A DNA stretch of 29,729 nt, from positions 1-29,729 of the IMG/VR virus record IMGVR_UViG_3300040801_003694. One strand, written 5' to 3'. The DNA comes from a virus. A program made the translations under genes and the position numbers. The first letter of the stretch is position 1. The number at the start of each line of letters is the position of its first letter. The notes under the pieces were generated by a model. It was not told the origin of the DNA and did no database searches. It saw only the letters and a program-made list of their open reading frames with translations. This document shows, one piece after another, positions 7,981 to 15,304 of the stretch.

Positions 7981-9492
7981 ATGGCCTTTGAAAATCCCCA
8001 CATGTACAACGATCCGGCCGGAGGGACTCCGTCCGACGTTGGTGGCCAAATTCGCACTGACTACTATGACCGAAAGGCTCTGGTAGAAGCGGCGAAAGAA
8101 GCCTATTTCGGTCAGATGGCCGATGTCATGTCTATGCCCAAGAACATGGGTAAGACGATCAAGAAGTTCCACTACCTGCCCATCCTGGAAGATCGTAACG
8201 TCAACGACCAGGGTATTGACGCTTCTGGCGTTTCTACCGTTGCTGGCTTCGTTGCCAACACGACTCAGGTGAAGGTAACCGTCGAGTTTATCGCCCCTGC
8301 CGCTGAAGGCGGAATGGCGTACTACTTCGAAGGTCTCGCGACTGGCGCTGACCACGCGACTGCTCTCGGTCTGGCGAAAGCCGAAGCCGAAGGTACCGCA
8401 TGGGCATGGGCCATCCAGGAAGGTTACGTTGCTGCGGCAACTGCCAACTACGCGGCTGCGGTCGTAATCCTGGACGCTGCTGGCTGGACGACCAACGAGG
8501 TCAACTGGTCCGGTGACGGTACTACCAACTACGGTAACCTGTACGGCTCAAGCAAGGACGTCGGTACCATTCAGGCCAAGATTCCGGCTCTGTCTGAAAC
8601 CGGTGGCCGTGTGAACCGTGTTGGTATGAAGCGTATCCAGCTCGAAGGCTCGATTGAGAAGTTCGGCTTCTTCGACGAGTACACCCAGGAATCCCTGGAC
8701 TTCGATACGGACGCAGAACTGCTGATGCACATCACGGAAGAGTCTGTGAAGGCTGCTAACGAAATCACGGAAGACCAACTGCAAATCGACCTGCTGAACG
8801 CTGCAGGTGTGGTTCGCTACGCTGGTGACGCGACTTCGACGGCTACCCTCAACGGTTCTACCGCTGCTGGTAACGCAGAAGACGTGGTTGTCTACGACGA
8901 CCTGGTCAAGCTCGACATCGAGCTGGACAACAACCGCACTCCGAAGAATACGAAGATCATCGCTGGTTCTCGTATGACGGATACCCGTGTGGTCAATGCT
9001 GCTCGTTACGCATACTGCGGTTCCGAACTGCAGCCTGCGCTGATGCGCATGACTGACTACCACGGCGACAAAGCCTTTATCCCGGTGGCGCAGTACGCTT
9101 CTGCCGGTAACGTGGCTCGCGGTGAGTTCGGTGCCGTTGACAACTTCCGGTTCATCATCGTTCCTGAGATGATGCACTGGGCGGCTGCTGGTGCAGCTGT
9201 TGGTAACACCGCTGACGAAGTCTGCCGCTGGTCGGTTGACGAAGCTGGCGCTGCCAAGGTTGACGTCTTCCCGATTCTCGTGATCGGTGATGCGTCCTTC
9301 ACCACTATCGGTTTCCAGACCGATGGCAAGATGGTGAAGTTCAAGATCACCCACAAGAAGCCGGGACCGGATGTTGCTGACCGCAACGATCCGTACGGCG
9401 AGGTCGGGTTCTACTCGATCAAGTGGTATTACGGCTTCATGGCTCTGCGCCCCGAGCGCATTGCTCTTCTGAAGACGGTTGCGACTCTCTAA
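7981..9492 (+). CDS. Major capsid protein, N4-like (HK97-fold expected)
   Basis: The 503-residue protein forms the icosahedral shell. It carries landmarks I associate with N4 gp56-type coat proteins: 'KFHYLPILEDRNVNDQGIDASG' (residues 62-83), 'GRVNRVGMKRIQLEGSIEKFGFFDEYTQESLDFD', 'EDQLQIDLLNAAGVVRYAGDATS', 'NNRTPKNTKIIAGSRMTDTR', 'RFIIVPEMMHWAAAGAAVG' and a C-terminal 'TIGFQTDGK', 'DRNDPYGEVGFYSIKWYYGFM'. It is longer than the N4 coat protein, partly from an insertion-like segment near 110-180 (Ala/Gly-rich). Codon use is strongly biased and the ribosome site is strong, both fitting high expression. It lies downstream of the scaffold-like gene and is followed by two hairpins. Confidence 0.92.
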   Translation: MAFENPHMYNDPAGGTPSDVGGQIRTDYYDRKALVEAAKEAYFGQMADVMSMPKNMGKTIKKFHYLPILEDRNVNDQGIDASGVSTVAGFVANTTQVKVTVEFIAPAAEGGMAYYFEGLATGADHATALGLAKAEAEGTAWAWAIQEGYVAAATANYAAAVVILDAAGWTTNEVNWSGDGTTNYGNLYGSSKDVGTIQAKIPALSETGGRVNRVGMKRIQLEGSIEKFGFFDEYTQESLDFDTDAELLMHITEESVKAANEITEDQLQIDLLNAAGVVRYAGDATSTATLNGSTAAGNAEDVVVYDDLVKLDIELDNNRTPKNTKIIAGSRMTDTRVVNAARYAYCGSELQPALMRMTDYHGDKAFIPVAQYASAGNVARGEFGAVDNFRFIIVPEMMHWAAAGAAVGNTADEVCRWSVDEAGAAKVDVFPILVIGDASFTTIGFQTDGKMVKFKITHKKPGPDVADRNDPYGEVGFYSIKWYYGFMALRPERIALLKTVATL

Positions 9493-9513
9493 GAGTTGTG
9501 ACACAGGTGGGAA

Positions 9514-9531
9514 GCCCCCCGTAAGGGGGGC
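9514..9531 (+). terminator. GC hairpin with GTAA loop after the capsid gene
   Basis: GCCCCCC pairs with GGGGGGC over seven base pairs around a GTAA (GNRA-type) tetraloop, 21 bases after the capsid stop. It is followed by GACCCTTTC, which is not a proper T run. It may be a partial terminator or an RNA-stabilising 3' hairpin that sets the capsid message apart from its neighbours. No separate promoter was found downstream, so full termination is unlikely. Confidence 0.6.
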
Positions 9532-9580
9532 GACCCTTTCATAGGCGCAGGCGCACAGGATGTGTGGCCCCCTTAGTACT

Positions 9581-9597
9581 CACCCCAGGACGGGGTG
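9581..9597 (+). other. Second hairpin between capsid and next gene
   Basis: CACCCC (9581-9586) and GGGGTG (9592-9597) form a six-base-pair stem with an AGGAC loop. It ends nine bases before the ribosome site of the next gene (AAAGGAG at 9606-9612), so it could affect translation start there or stabilise the RNA. No T run follows. Confidence 0.5.
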
Positions 9598-9621
9598 CAA
9601 CGGATAAAGGAGCATCGACTC

Positions 9622-10197
9622 ATGAGTAATCTTGAAGCACTGAAAGAACGAGCCAAAGAACTTGGCGTGAAGCACCACCACAATGCCGGCGAAGCAAAGA
9701 TCCAAGAAGCGATCGATGCTCACCTGGCGGAAAACGCCCAAGCTGAACTGGCGGAAGAGTTCTCCCAACCAGTCAACAAGAATCACATCGACCCGGACAC
9801 CGGTAAGATCGTCCCCATGACCTCGGAAGAATACCGAGCCAAATACCTCCCAGATCGCAAGAAGAACATGAACCGCCTGGTTCGTTGCCGGATTACGTGT
9901 ATGAATCCTGCAAAGCGTGAATGGGAAGGGGAGATCATCTCTGTTGGGTCGGCCAAGCACGGTACGTTCAAGAAGTTCGTACCCTTTGATGGCCGGGAGT
10001 GGCACATTCCCAAGGTCATCTTCGACGAAATGAAAAGCCGCCAGTGCACCATTTTCCATACGGTCACTGATGCCCGCGGACAAAAGATCCGTAAGGGACG
10101 GCTGATTGACGAGTTTGCGATCGAGGTTCTGCCTCCGCTGACTCCAAAAGAACTGGAGCAGCTCAAGAAAGAGCAGGCTCTGGCCAACAACCGCTAA
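9622..10197 (+). CDS. Virion protein downstream of capsid, HeH/LEM-like N-terminus
   Basis: I chose ATG 9622 (191 residues) because AAAGGAG at 9606-9612 lies nine bases upstream; the longer GTG 9595 start falls inside a hairpin. Residues 4-35 (EALKERAKELGV...EAKIQEAIDAHL) have the helix-loop-helix pattern of the HeH/LEM/SAP-type fold, found in many phage head-tail and nucleic-acid-binding proteins. The rest is a compact beta domain (RCRITCMNPAKREWEGEIISV, then KKFVPFDGREWHIPKVIFDEM), a pattern seen in structural proteins of podophages. It fills the slot of N4 gene 55. The function is not known, though minor capsid or decoration is plausible. Confidence 0.72.
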   Translation: MSNLEALKERAKELGVKHHHNAGEAKIQEAIDAHLAENAQAELAEEFSQPVNKNHIDPDTGKIVPMTSEEYRAKYLPDRKKNMNRLVRCRITCMNPAKREWEGEIISVGSAKHGTFKKFVPFDGREWHIPKVIFDEMKSRQCTIFHTVTDARGQKIRKGRLIDEFAIEVLPPLTPKELEQLKKEQALANNR

Positions 10198-10209
10198 GGA
10201 TGAATCGCT

Positions 10210-10890
10210 ATGCCTGTTGACGGCTCACCAACGATTACCCACCCGCATTACACCAACAAAGGACTTGACGAAGGTCTCTTCGACCAGCTGATGGTAGCCA
10301 TTGACTACCACCTGCAAAAAGAGTGGAAGTCAGGGCGTATTTCGGGAGACACCTACCACAAGGTCTACCTGGGTTCGTTGGAGGCTGCCTTGGGGAATTC
10401 GACCCAGTATCTGCTGGGTCTTCTCCTCATCGACGAGAAGCGCGAACAACTGCTGAAGCAGATCGAGCTGACCGAAGAAGAGGCACGTCAAAAGGCATAC
10501 GAGACAGACTTTATTCTCCCGCAGCAGCTCCTCAAGCTCATTGAGGAGACTGCTCTGCTGGCGAAGCAGCAAGAGCTGATCGACAAGCAGATGGAGAAGA
10601 TCGACAAGGAAATCGAATTCCTTGACGCGAAGATCCAATCTGAGCTGGCGAATACAGATGAAACCATTGCTGATCCAGACTCTCTGATTGGGCGCCAGAT
10701 CGACCTGCTCAGAATCCAGGGACTCGGATTTGCTGGAGATCTTGAGGCCAAGGCTGCGAAGCTCTTCGCCGACTACGACTCCGTCCTCCAGTCTGTTCAG
10801 GAAATTCCAGAGATGGTTGCTTTGCAGACAGATGCGCAATCAGCGATCGATGCCATCGAGGCGACAGTAGTACAAATGAAGACCGGCTAA
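10210..10890 (+). CDS. Coiled-coil virion protein
   Basis: This 226-residue protein starts 12 bases after the previous stop with AAGGA upstream. The first half is mixed: 'HYTNKGLDEGLFDQLMVAIDYHLQKEW...GRISGDTYHKVYLGSLEAALGNSTQYLLG' recurs at the start of podophage internal or head proteins. Residues from about 75 to 145 are a strong heptad-like coiled coil rich in Glu, Lys, Gln and Leu (KREQLLKQIELTEEEARQ; KLIEETALLAKQQELIDKQ). The C-terminal quarter is again helical. It corresponds by position to N4 gene 54, a virion protein. Its specific role is not established; a part of the internal core or head-tail neck would fit. Confidence 0.75.
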   Translation: MPVDGSPTITHPHYTNKGLDEGLFDQLMVAIDYHLQKEWKSGRISGDTYHKVYLGSLEAALGNSTQYLLGLLLIDEKREQLLKQIELTEEEARQKAYETDFILPQQLLKLIEETALLAKQQELIDKQMEKIDKEIEFLDAKIQSELANTDETIADPDSLIGRQIDLLRIQGLGFAGDLEAKAAKLFADYDSVLQSVQEIPEMVALQTDAQSAIDAIEATVVQMKTG

Positions 10891-10900
10891 GGAGGCTCTT

Positions 10901-13312
10901 ATGGGCATCTTTAGCTCGAGCTACAAATACTACGCATTCGCCGGCAGCTCTGGACTCTTTGACGAAGATAACCGTCCTCATACCGTTCTTCAGTTGATGT
11001 TGAACGGTATTCTGGGTAACACAGCCTCGCCTCCAGAGGCAATTATTACCGGACTGAACACAAACCTCTATGCTCGAGCAAAGAGCATGTGGAAGTATGC
11101 GTCAAAAGAAGATGGTTACGTCTTCGGCTTTCCTACAGCGTCTACAACACAGTACGTCATCTCCTGGGCTGACCTTGAACCCTACGTAGAGGCAGATGTA
11201 GGCGAGGGCGTAAACATCAACTCTTACTACCTCGGAAATCCAAACGACTTTCAGTACTTCTGGGTTGAGCAAGGCATCCAAGATAACTACAACAGCTGGT
11301 TTACCGGTGATCCTTCACCACTGACTCGCTGGTCTCACTTGGCCTCGGATGTACCAATTCCGGTACAGAACCCAGATACGCTGGAATACTACACTGCCAC
11401 AGGCTACACAACCCAAGTGTCCGGTGACAATGTCACCGTAACGTGGAACTACACAGACAAAGACGGAAATCCACAGACCTGGGTTGCCCCTACCTATTCA
11501 ATGGGTTGGCCAGGGGACACCGGTGAGGTCAAGTACCTCATGGTGCGTTACCGTCTGACCGCGGATACAGATTACTTTGACTACTGGTTCTACGAGATTG
11601 GCTCTGGCGAGAATCCAGCTCTCGAGTCGGAGATTGAATCCCTGGAAATCGAGGCACAGTATCTCCCCATCTCAATCCTGATGCATGACCGCGTCTGGTT
11701 TGATGAAGCGACGGACTTTCCCGAGTGGGAAGAGACACTCGACCGGTTGATGCGTGACATTGCCCTGGATCCGTACGAGATCAAAGAACAATACCTCGAC
11801 AGTCTGGAGAACCCGGATCCGGAAACTCCTCCGGACTCAACCCCTGACATCGAGGATGTGTGGGACTTCTTCATCAAATTTGCCGTTCCGTTGCGCACAC
11901 GCGACAGAGGCGGCCGGGAATATCTATTCCATTTTTATGACCGTTTGAGAAGCCAGACCTGGACAACATTTGACGAATACAACAGTTGGGTGGCAGCTCC
12001 CTTTGGTGATCAGCCTCATTCAACGCTGGCAATTGAAGAAGGTAGCCAGTACACGGGTTACATTGCCCGTTACGCCTGGTCCTATATCGAGAAACGAGAG
12101 TTTGAGGGCGACTTCACACCGCCCGGGTGGCCGGAGCCTTTGAAGAAGCGCCGGCTATGGTCCGCTACCTACCAACTGGGTGATGCCGATTACAACTACG
12201 GTCTCGACATGATCCACGGCCCGGGTAACTACAACGTGGCGGCGAGCCAACCAAAAGGACAGGAACATACCTATACCATCGTGGTTCGGCGTAACGAAGA
12301 TGAGACCCATACAGCGATCTTGATGATGGGTCCGTCAATGGAGTACCAGATCAATACGTCCGAGACACCGGTGGGTGTCGGTGATAGCGGGTATGTGGAT
12401 TATCGCTACCGCTTTGTGGATGTTGAGCTGTTTCCCGAGGATCCAGAGGAAGAGTCTGAGTTTCGCTGGCCAGTAAATATCGCTGCCCTAAAAGAAGTCA
12501 GCGCCATGCAGCGCGAAAACAGCCTATCAGATGGACTATGCGCTACGATCTTCCTGGTCGAGCGGGTCAAAGTGAAATGGTACCAGAAGGGCTTTTTCAA
12601 ATGGCTCATTATTATTATCGTGGTGATCATCGTCATCCTGCTTTGGCAGTATGAGCTGCTTCCAACCATTGCAGCCGCGGCAACAGCCGCTACAGGTGCC
12701 ACTGCACTAGGACTCTGGGCGCTATACGTTGTGCTGACCTTTGCCATTGGCTTCCTGGTCAGCTTTGCAGGTGGATTGATTGGTGGACGACTGGGACAGC
12801 TGTTCGTCATCGTGGCCATGTTCATGGCGATGGGCGGAAGTTTCTCAAACATCAATCCTTTTAGTAAGGTCAGCTCAGCCTGGACCAACCTGACCACTAC
12901 TCCGTCGTTTGGTTCCGCTATTCAGTTCATTCAAGCGACGTATCCTTTCCTCTCAACAGGTCAGAAGATCTATGTAGAGTACGAATTGCATAATCTTCGC
13001 GATGAGATGGAAGATTTCGCTATGACGGCGAGAGAGAAGTACGAGCAGCTACAAGATGCGTGGGATGCAATGGGAGACAGTCCTTCATGGATCGATCCAC
13101 TCGAGATTGCCCGCACATTCTCCATTTCAACTCTGTATGAAGATCCATCAAGCTTCTATTACAGAACTTTGCATGCAAATCCCGGTACTTTGGGGTATGA
13201 TTTGATACAGAATTTTACGAACATGGCTGTAATGCTGCCTAAGTCCCCGGGAAGCCCGGGAATTGTTGATTCTATGATGGAAACATTCGCTGAACAGAGA
13301 GGACAAGTCTAA
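10901..13312 (+). CDS. Large virion protein with a central membrane-segment cluster
   Basis: The 803-residue product follows a TAAGGAGG site. The N-terminus (MGIFSSSYKYYAFAG...) and a large, soluble, Tyr/Trp-rich region with several beta strands fill residues 1 to about 560. Then come three hydrophobic segments: about 568-587 (Ile/Val-rich after FFKW), 603-627 (ALGLWALYVVLTF...) and 633-648. The segment between them is Ala/Gly-rich. The C-terminal 150 residues are helical and acidic. In N4-like phages large internal virion proteins in this position (gene 53-like slot) are ejected with the polymerase; membrane segments in one of them would suit a pore or channel in the host inner membrane. That role is inferred. 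The stop overlaps the next start (TAATG). Confidence 0.78.
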   Translation: MGIFSSSYKYYAFAGSSGLFDEDNRPHTVLQLMLNGILGNTASPPEAIITGLNTNLYARAKSMWKYASKEDGYVFGFPTASTTQYVISWADLEPYVEADVGEGVNINSYYLGNPNDFQYFWVEQGIQDNYNSWFTGDPSPLTRWSHLASDVPIPVQNPDTLEYYTATGYTTQVSGDNVTVTWNYTDKDGNPQTWVAPTYSMGWPGDTGEVKYLMVRYRLTADTDYFDYWFYEIGSGENPALESEIESLEIEAQYLPISILMHDRVWFDEATDFPEWEETLDRLMRDIALDPYEIKEQYLDSLENPDPETPPDSTPDIEDVWDFFIKFAVPLRTRDRGGREYLFHFYDRLRSQTWTTFDEYNSWVAAPFGDQPHSTLAIEEGSQYTGYIARYAWSYIEKREFEGDFTPPGWPEPLKKRRLWSATYQLGDADYNYGLDMIHGPGNYNVAASQPKGQEHTYTIVVRRNEDETHTAILMMGPSMEYQINTSETPVGVGDSGYVDYRYRFVDVELFPEDPEEESEFRWPVNIAALKEVSAMQRENSLSDGLCATIFLVERVKVKWYQKGFFKWLIIIIVVIIVILLWQYELLPTIAAAATAATGATALGLWALYVVLTFAIGFLVSFAGGLIGGRLGQLFVIVAMFMAMGGSFSNINPFSKVSSAWTNLTTTPSFGSAIQFIQATYPFLSTGQKIYVEYELHNLRDEMEDFAMTAREKYEQLQDAWDAMGDSPSWIDPLEIARTFSISTLYEDPSSFYYRTLHANPGTLGYDLIQNFTNMAVMLPKSPGSPGIVDSMMETFAEQRGQV

Positions 13313-13782
13313 TGGGTGCATTTGCAGATGCCCTAAACCAGCAGTTCGACCCCCTATACGGATTGAACCCGCAACAAAGCGCCATCGGTGACGGTATCAC
13401 TACCGGTCTCACGCAGATGCAGAACCCACTGACCATGAGTTGGAATCAGCTGGGTATTGGCGGGAAATTGGGAGTCGTAAGCCAAGGACTGGGCGCATTC
13501 AGTAACCTTGCCAGCCTTTATGCTGGATTCAAGGCGCTTCAACTACAGAAAGATCAGTTCAGGTTCCAGAAAGATGCTTGGAACAAGAACTACAACAACC
13601 AGCTCAAGGACTATGAGAACACTCTCAAAGACCGTTGGACTGCTCGCAACGCATGGGCGCAGAACAACAACCGCTCGTACGATAGCATGAGCAGCTGGGT
13701 TGGTTCCCGCATGCCGAATGGGCAGGCTCCGACGGGGAACTACTCACAAGCAGCGCCAAATAGTGGCGGAGGCTCAGGATAA
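13312..13782 (+). CDS. Small internal virion protein (N4 gene 52 position)
   Basis: This 156-residue protein overlaps both neighbours by the TAATG pattern. It has an N-terminal Gln/Asn-rich region, a Gly/Leu/Ala-rich amphipathic stretch at about 45-75 (GIGGKLGVVSQGLGAFSNLASLYAGF), and then a basic, aromatic helix (KALQLQKDQFRFQKDAWNKNYNNQL) followed by a Gly/Ser/Pro tail. The 'GLGAFSNLASLYAGFKALQLQKDQF.FQKD' motif is familiar from small internal proteins of podophage ejection cores and from fibre-attached proteins. The size agrees with the small virion protein N4 gp52 as I recall it. It may bind membrane through the amphipathic stretch. Confidence 0.7.
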   Translation: MGAFADALNQQFDPLYGLNPQQSAIGDGITTGLTQMQNPLTMSWNQLGIGGKLGVVSQGLGAFSNLASLYAGFKALQLQKDQFRFQKDAWNKNYNNQLKDYENTLKDRWTARNAWAQNNNRSYDSMSSWVGSRMPNGQAPTGNYSQAAPNSGGGSG

Positions 13783-15296
13783 TGGCAAAGCCAATCACAT
13801 GGCGTAATATCGCCGGCCCTTCTTTCCAGAACTCTGCTCTCGGGCAGGGTGTTGATGCGTTCCGTTCGGCAGGTGCAGGCTTCAGCGACCTCACCGACAG
13901 CCTCTTCAAGACCCAGGACCGTATCGATGAGGGATTCACCAACGAGGCCATCCGCCAAACTCTGCAAAGTGGGCAGGTGGACCCGAACCTAAATCCTCGG
14001 GCTGATTCTGCGCAGGTGTACGAAGCTCTCCTTGGAAAGAAAAAGTTCGAGAGCGATCTCGAGACGGCTGAGTCGCAGCGTGCCAACATCACGTCACAGA
14101 TTGGACTACGAGAAGAGCAGACAAAGGATGCTCGCTATCGCAACTCAGAAGAGTGGCGTGCTCTGGAGAAGCGCTCAACCAACGCACAGATTACCGCGGA
14201 CGAAGCTCAGGCCAGCTACAACAGCTGGAAGCTGAAATTCGACCAACGCCAGGACGAAGAAGCCCAACTCATCAAGACTCAGGCTCGTGACCTTGAGTCT
14301 CAGCTGGTCAGTGGACGTCAAGGCATCTACCAACAATATCTCCAAGCCAACCCTGGAGATGAGACCGGTGCTCGTCTCGCAGCACAGCAATGGAGCGAAA
14401 GCCCAGAGGCTCGTCAGGCTCTCGAGGCCTACGCTACTCAGCAAGGCTTCCTGCCGGAGGCGTGGGATCTCAGCACGTGGGGCGAACGTGATGCTCTTCG
14501 TGATCAAAGCCTGGCCAACCTGGCAGAGAAGCGAGCTGAGCGCGACGAAGTCCGTGCCGAGGCTGAGAACAATCGCTTCGTGGCAGAGCTGAACGGCGAT
14601 CTGGGTCTCACAATCGTAGATGAGCAGGGCAATGCCCGCGCTGGTACAGAACAAGAGCTGAAATCGCAGAAGATGAGCAGCTACACTGAGGCCATCTCCA
14701 AGATTCAGAACCACGGGATCAACATTTCTCAGCTGAACGGTATCAAAGGTACTTCACCAGAAGCAGCCGCAATCAACCTGGGTCGTACGAAGTTCCCGAA
14801 CTCTTCTCTGCTGGCTGGCGCCATTGAGCCATTCATCGCAGATGATGGTGAGTTCGACTACAAGAACTTCAATAAGATGCTGGCAGATGCTGGTCCTCGC
14901 ATTTCCATGAACCGAGTTAATGAGATTCGTCAGTCTCGTGGACTGCCTCCCATTCAAGGTACAGAAGGCGAAGAGGGCGGTGGTCCTGGTGCCCAGGAAG
15001 TTCTTGGTGAGCCAATAGTGAAGGGTGTGACAACCAAGCCAGCCACAGCAGGGACACTGAATAGTTACCGTACACGTCTTGCGGAAGCTGAACAATTCAT
15101 GGAGAATCTCCCTGCGGATGCAGATCCTCGAGGCGTAGATGCTCTCCGTCGAGCATTGGTTCGAGCGCAGAGCGAAGGTAAGGTAACTCAGGGCGAGCTG
15201 CCGGGTCTTGAGAAGAATCTGCAGATCTTTGAAAACATCATGCGTCGTTTCACCAACGCGGAAGAACAGCGTCGGGCTTTTGACGCAGCACAATAA
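13782..15296 (+). CDS. Internal virion protein, probably ejection-related
   Basis: The 504-residue protein begins MAKPITWRNIAGPSFQNSA, an opening common to internal core proteins of podophages that lie just before the largest ejected protein. The rest is mostly long helices rich in Glu, Gln, Arg and Ala, with a Glu-rich coiled coil at about 85-180, a middle 'IKGTSPEAAAINLGRTKFPNSS' segment and a Gly/Glu-rich linker near 395-410 (GTEGEEGGGPGAQEV). No enzyme motif is visible. It is immediately upstream of the giant polymerase gene, spaced eight bases, and takes the N4 gene 51 slot. Role: likely part of the virion protein set accompanying the polymerase during DNA delivery (inference). Confidence 0.75.
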   Translation: MAKPITWRNIAGPSFQNSALGQGVDAFRSAGAGFSDLTDSLFKTQDRIDEGFTNEAIRQTLQSGQVDPNLNPRADSAQVYEALLGKKKFESDLETAESQRANITSQIGLREEQTKDARYRNSEEWRALEKRSTNAQITADEAQASYNSWKLKFDQRQDEEAQLIKTQARDLESQLVSGRQGIYQQYLQANPGDETGARLAAQQWSESPEARQALEAYATQQGFLPEAWDLSTWGERDALRDQSLANLAEKRAERDEVRAEAENNRFVAELNGDLGLTIVDEQGNARAGTEQELKSQKMSSYTEAISKIQNHGINISQLNGIKGTSPEAAAINLGRTKFPNSSLLAGAIEPFIADDGEFDYKNFNKMLADAGPRISMNRVNEIRQSRGLPPIQGTEGEEGGGPGAQEVLGEPIVKGVTTKPATAGTLNSYRTRLAEAEQFMENLPADADPRGVDALRRALVRAQSEGKVTQGELPGLEKNLQIFENIMRRFTNAEEQRRAFDAAQ

Positions 15297-15304
15297 GGAC
15301 ATCA

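Noticed and set aside
8548-9504. 318-codon minus-strand open frame
   Set aside because: Antisense to the capsid gene, where strong codon bias removes stop codons on the other strand; no family resemblance.
9595-9621. Nine-codon N-terminal extension of the gene after the capsid, from GTG 9595
   Set aside because: The GTG lies in a hairpin and has no ribosome site; ATG 9622 has AAAGGAG at good spacing.
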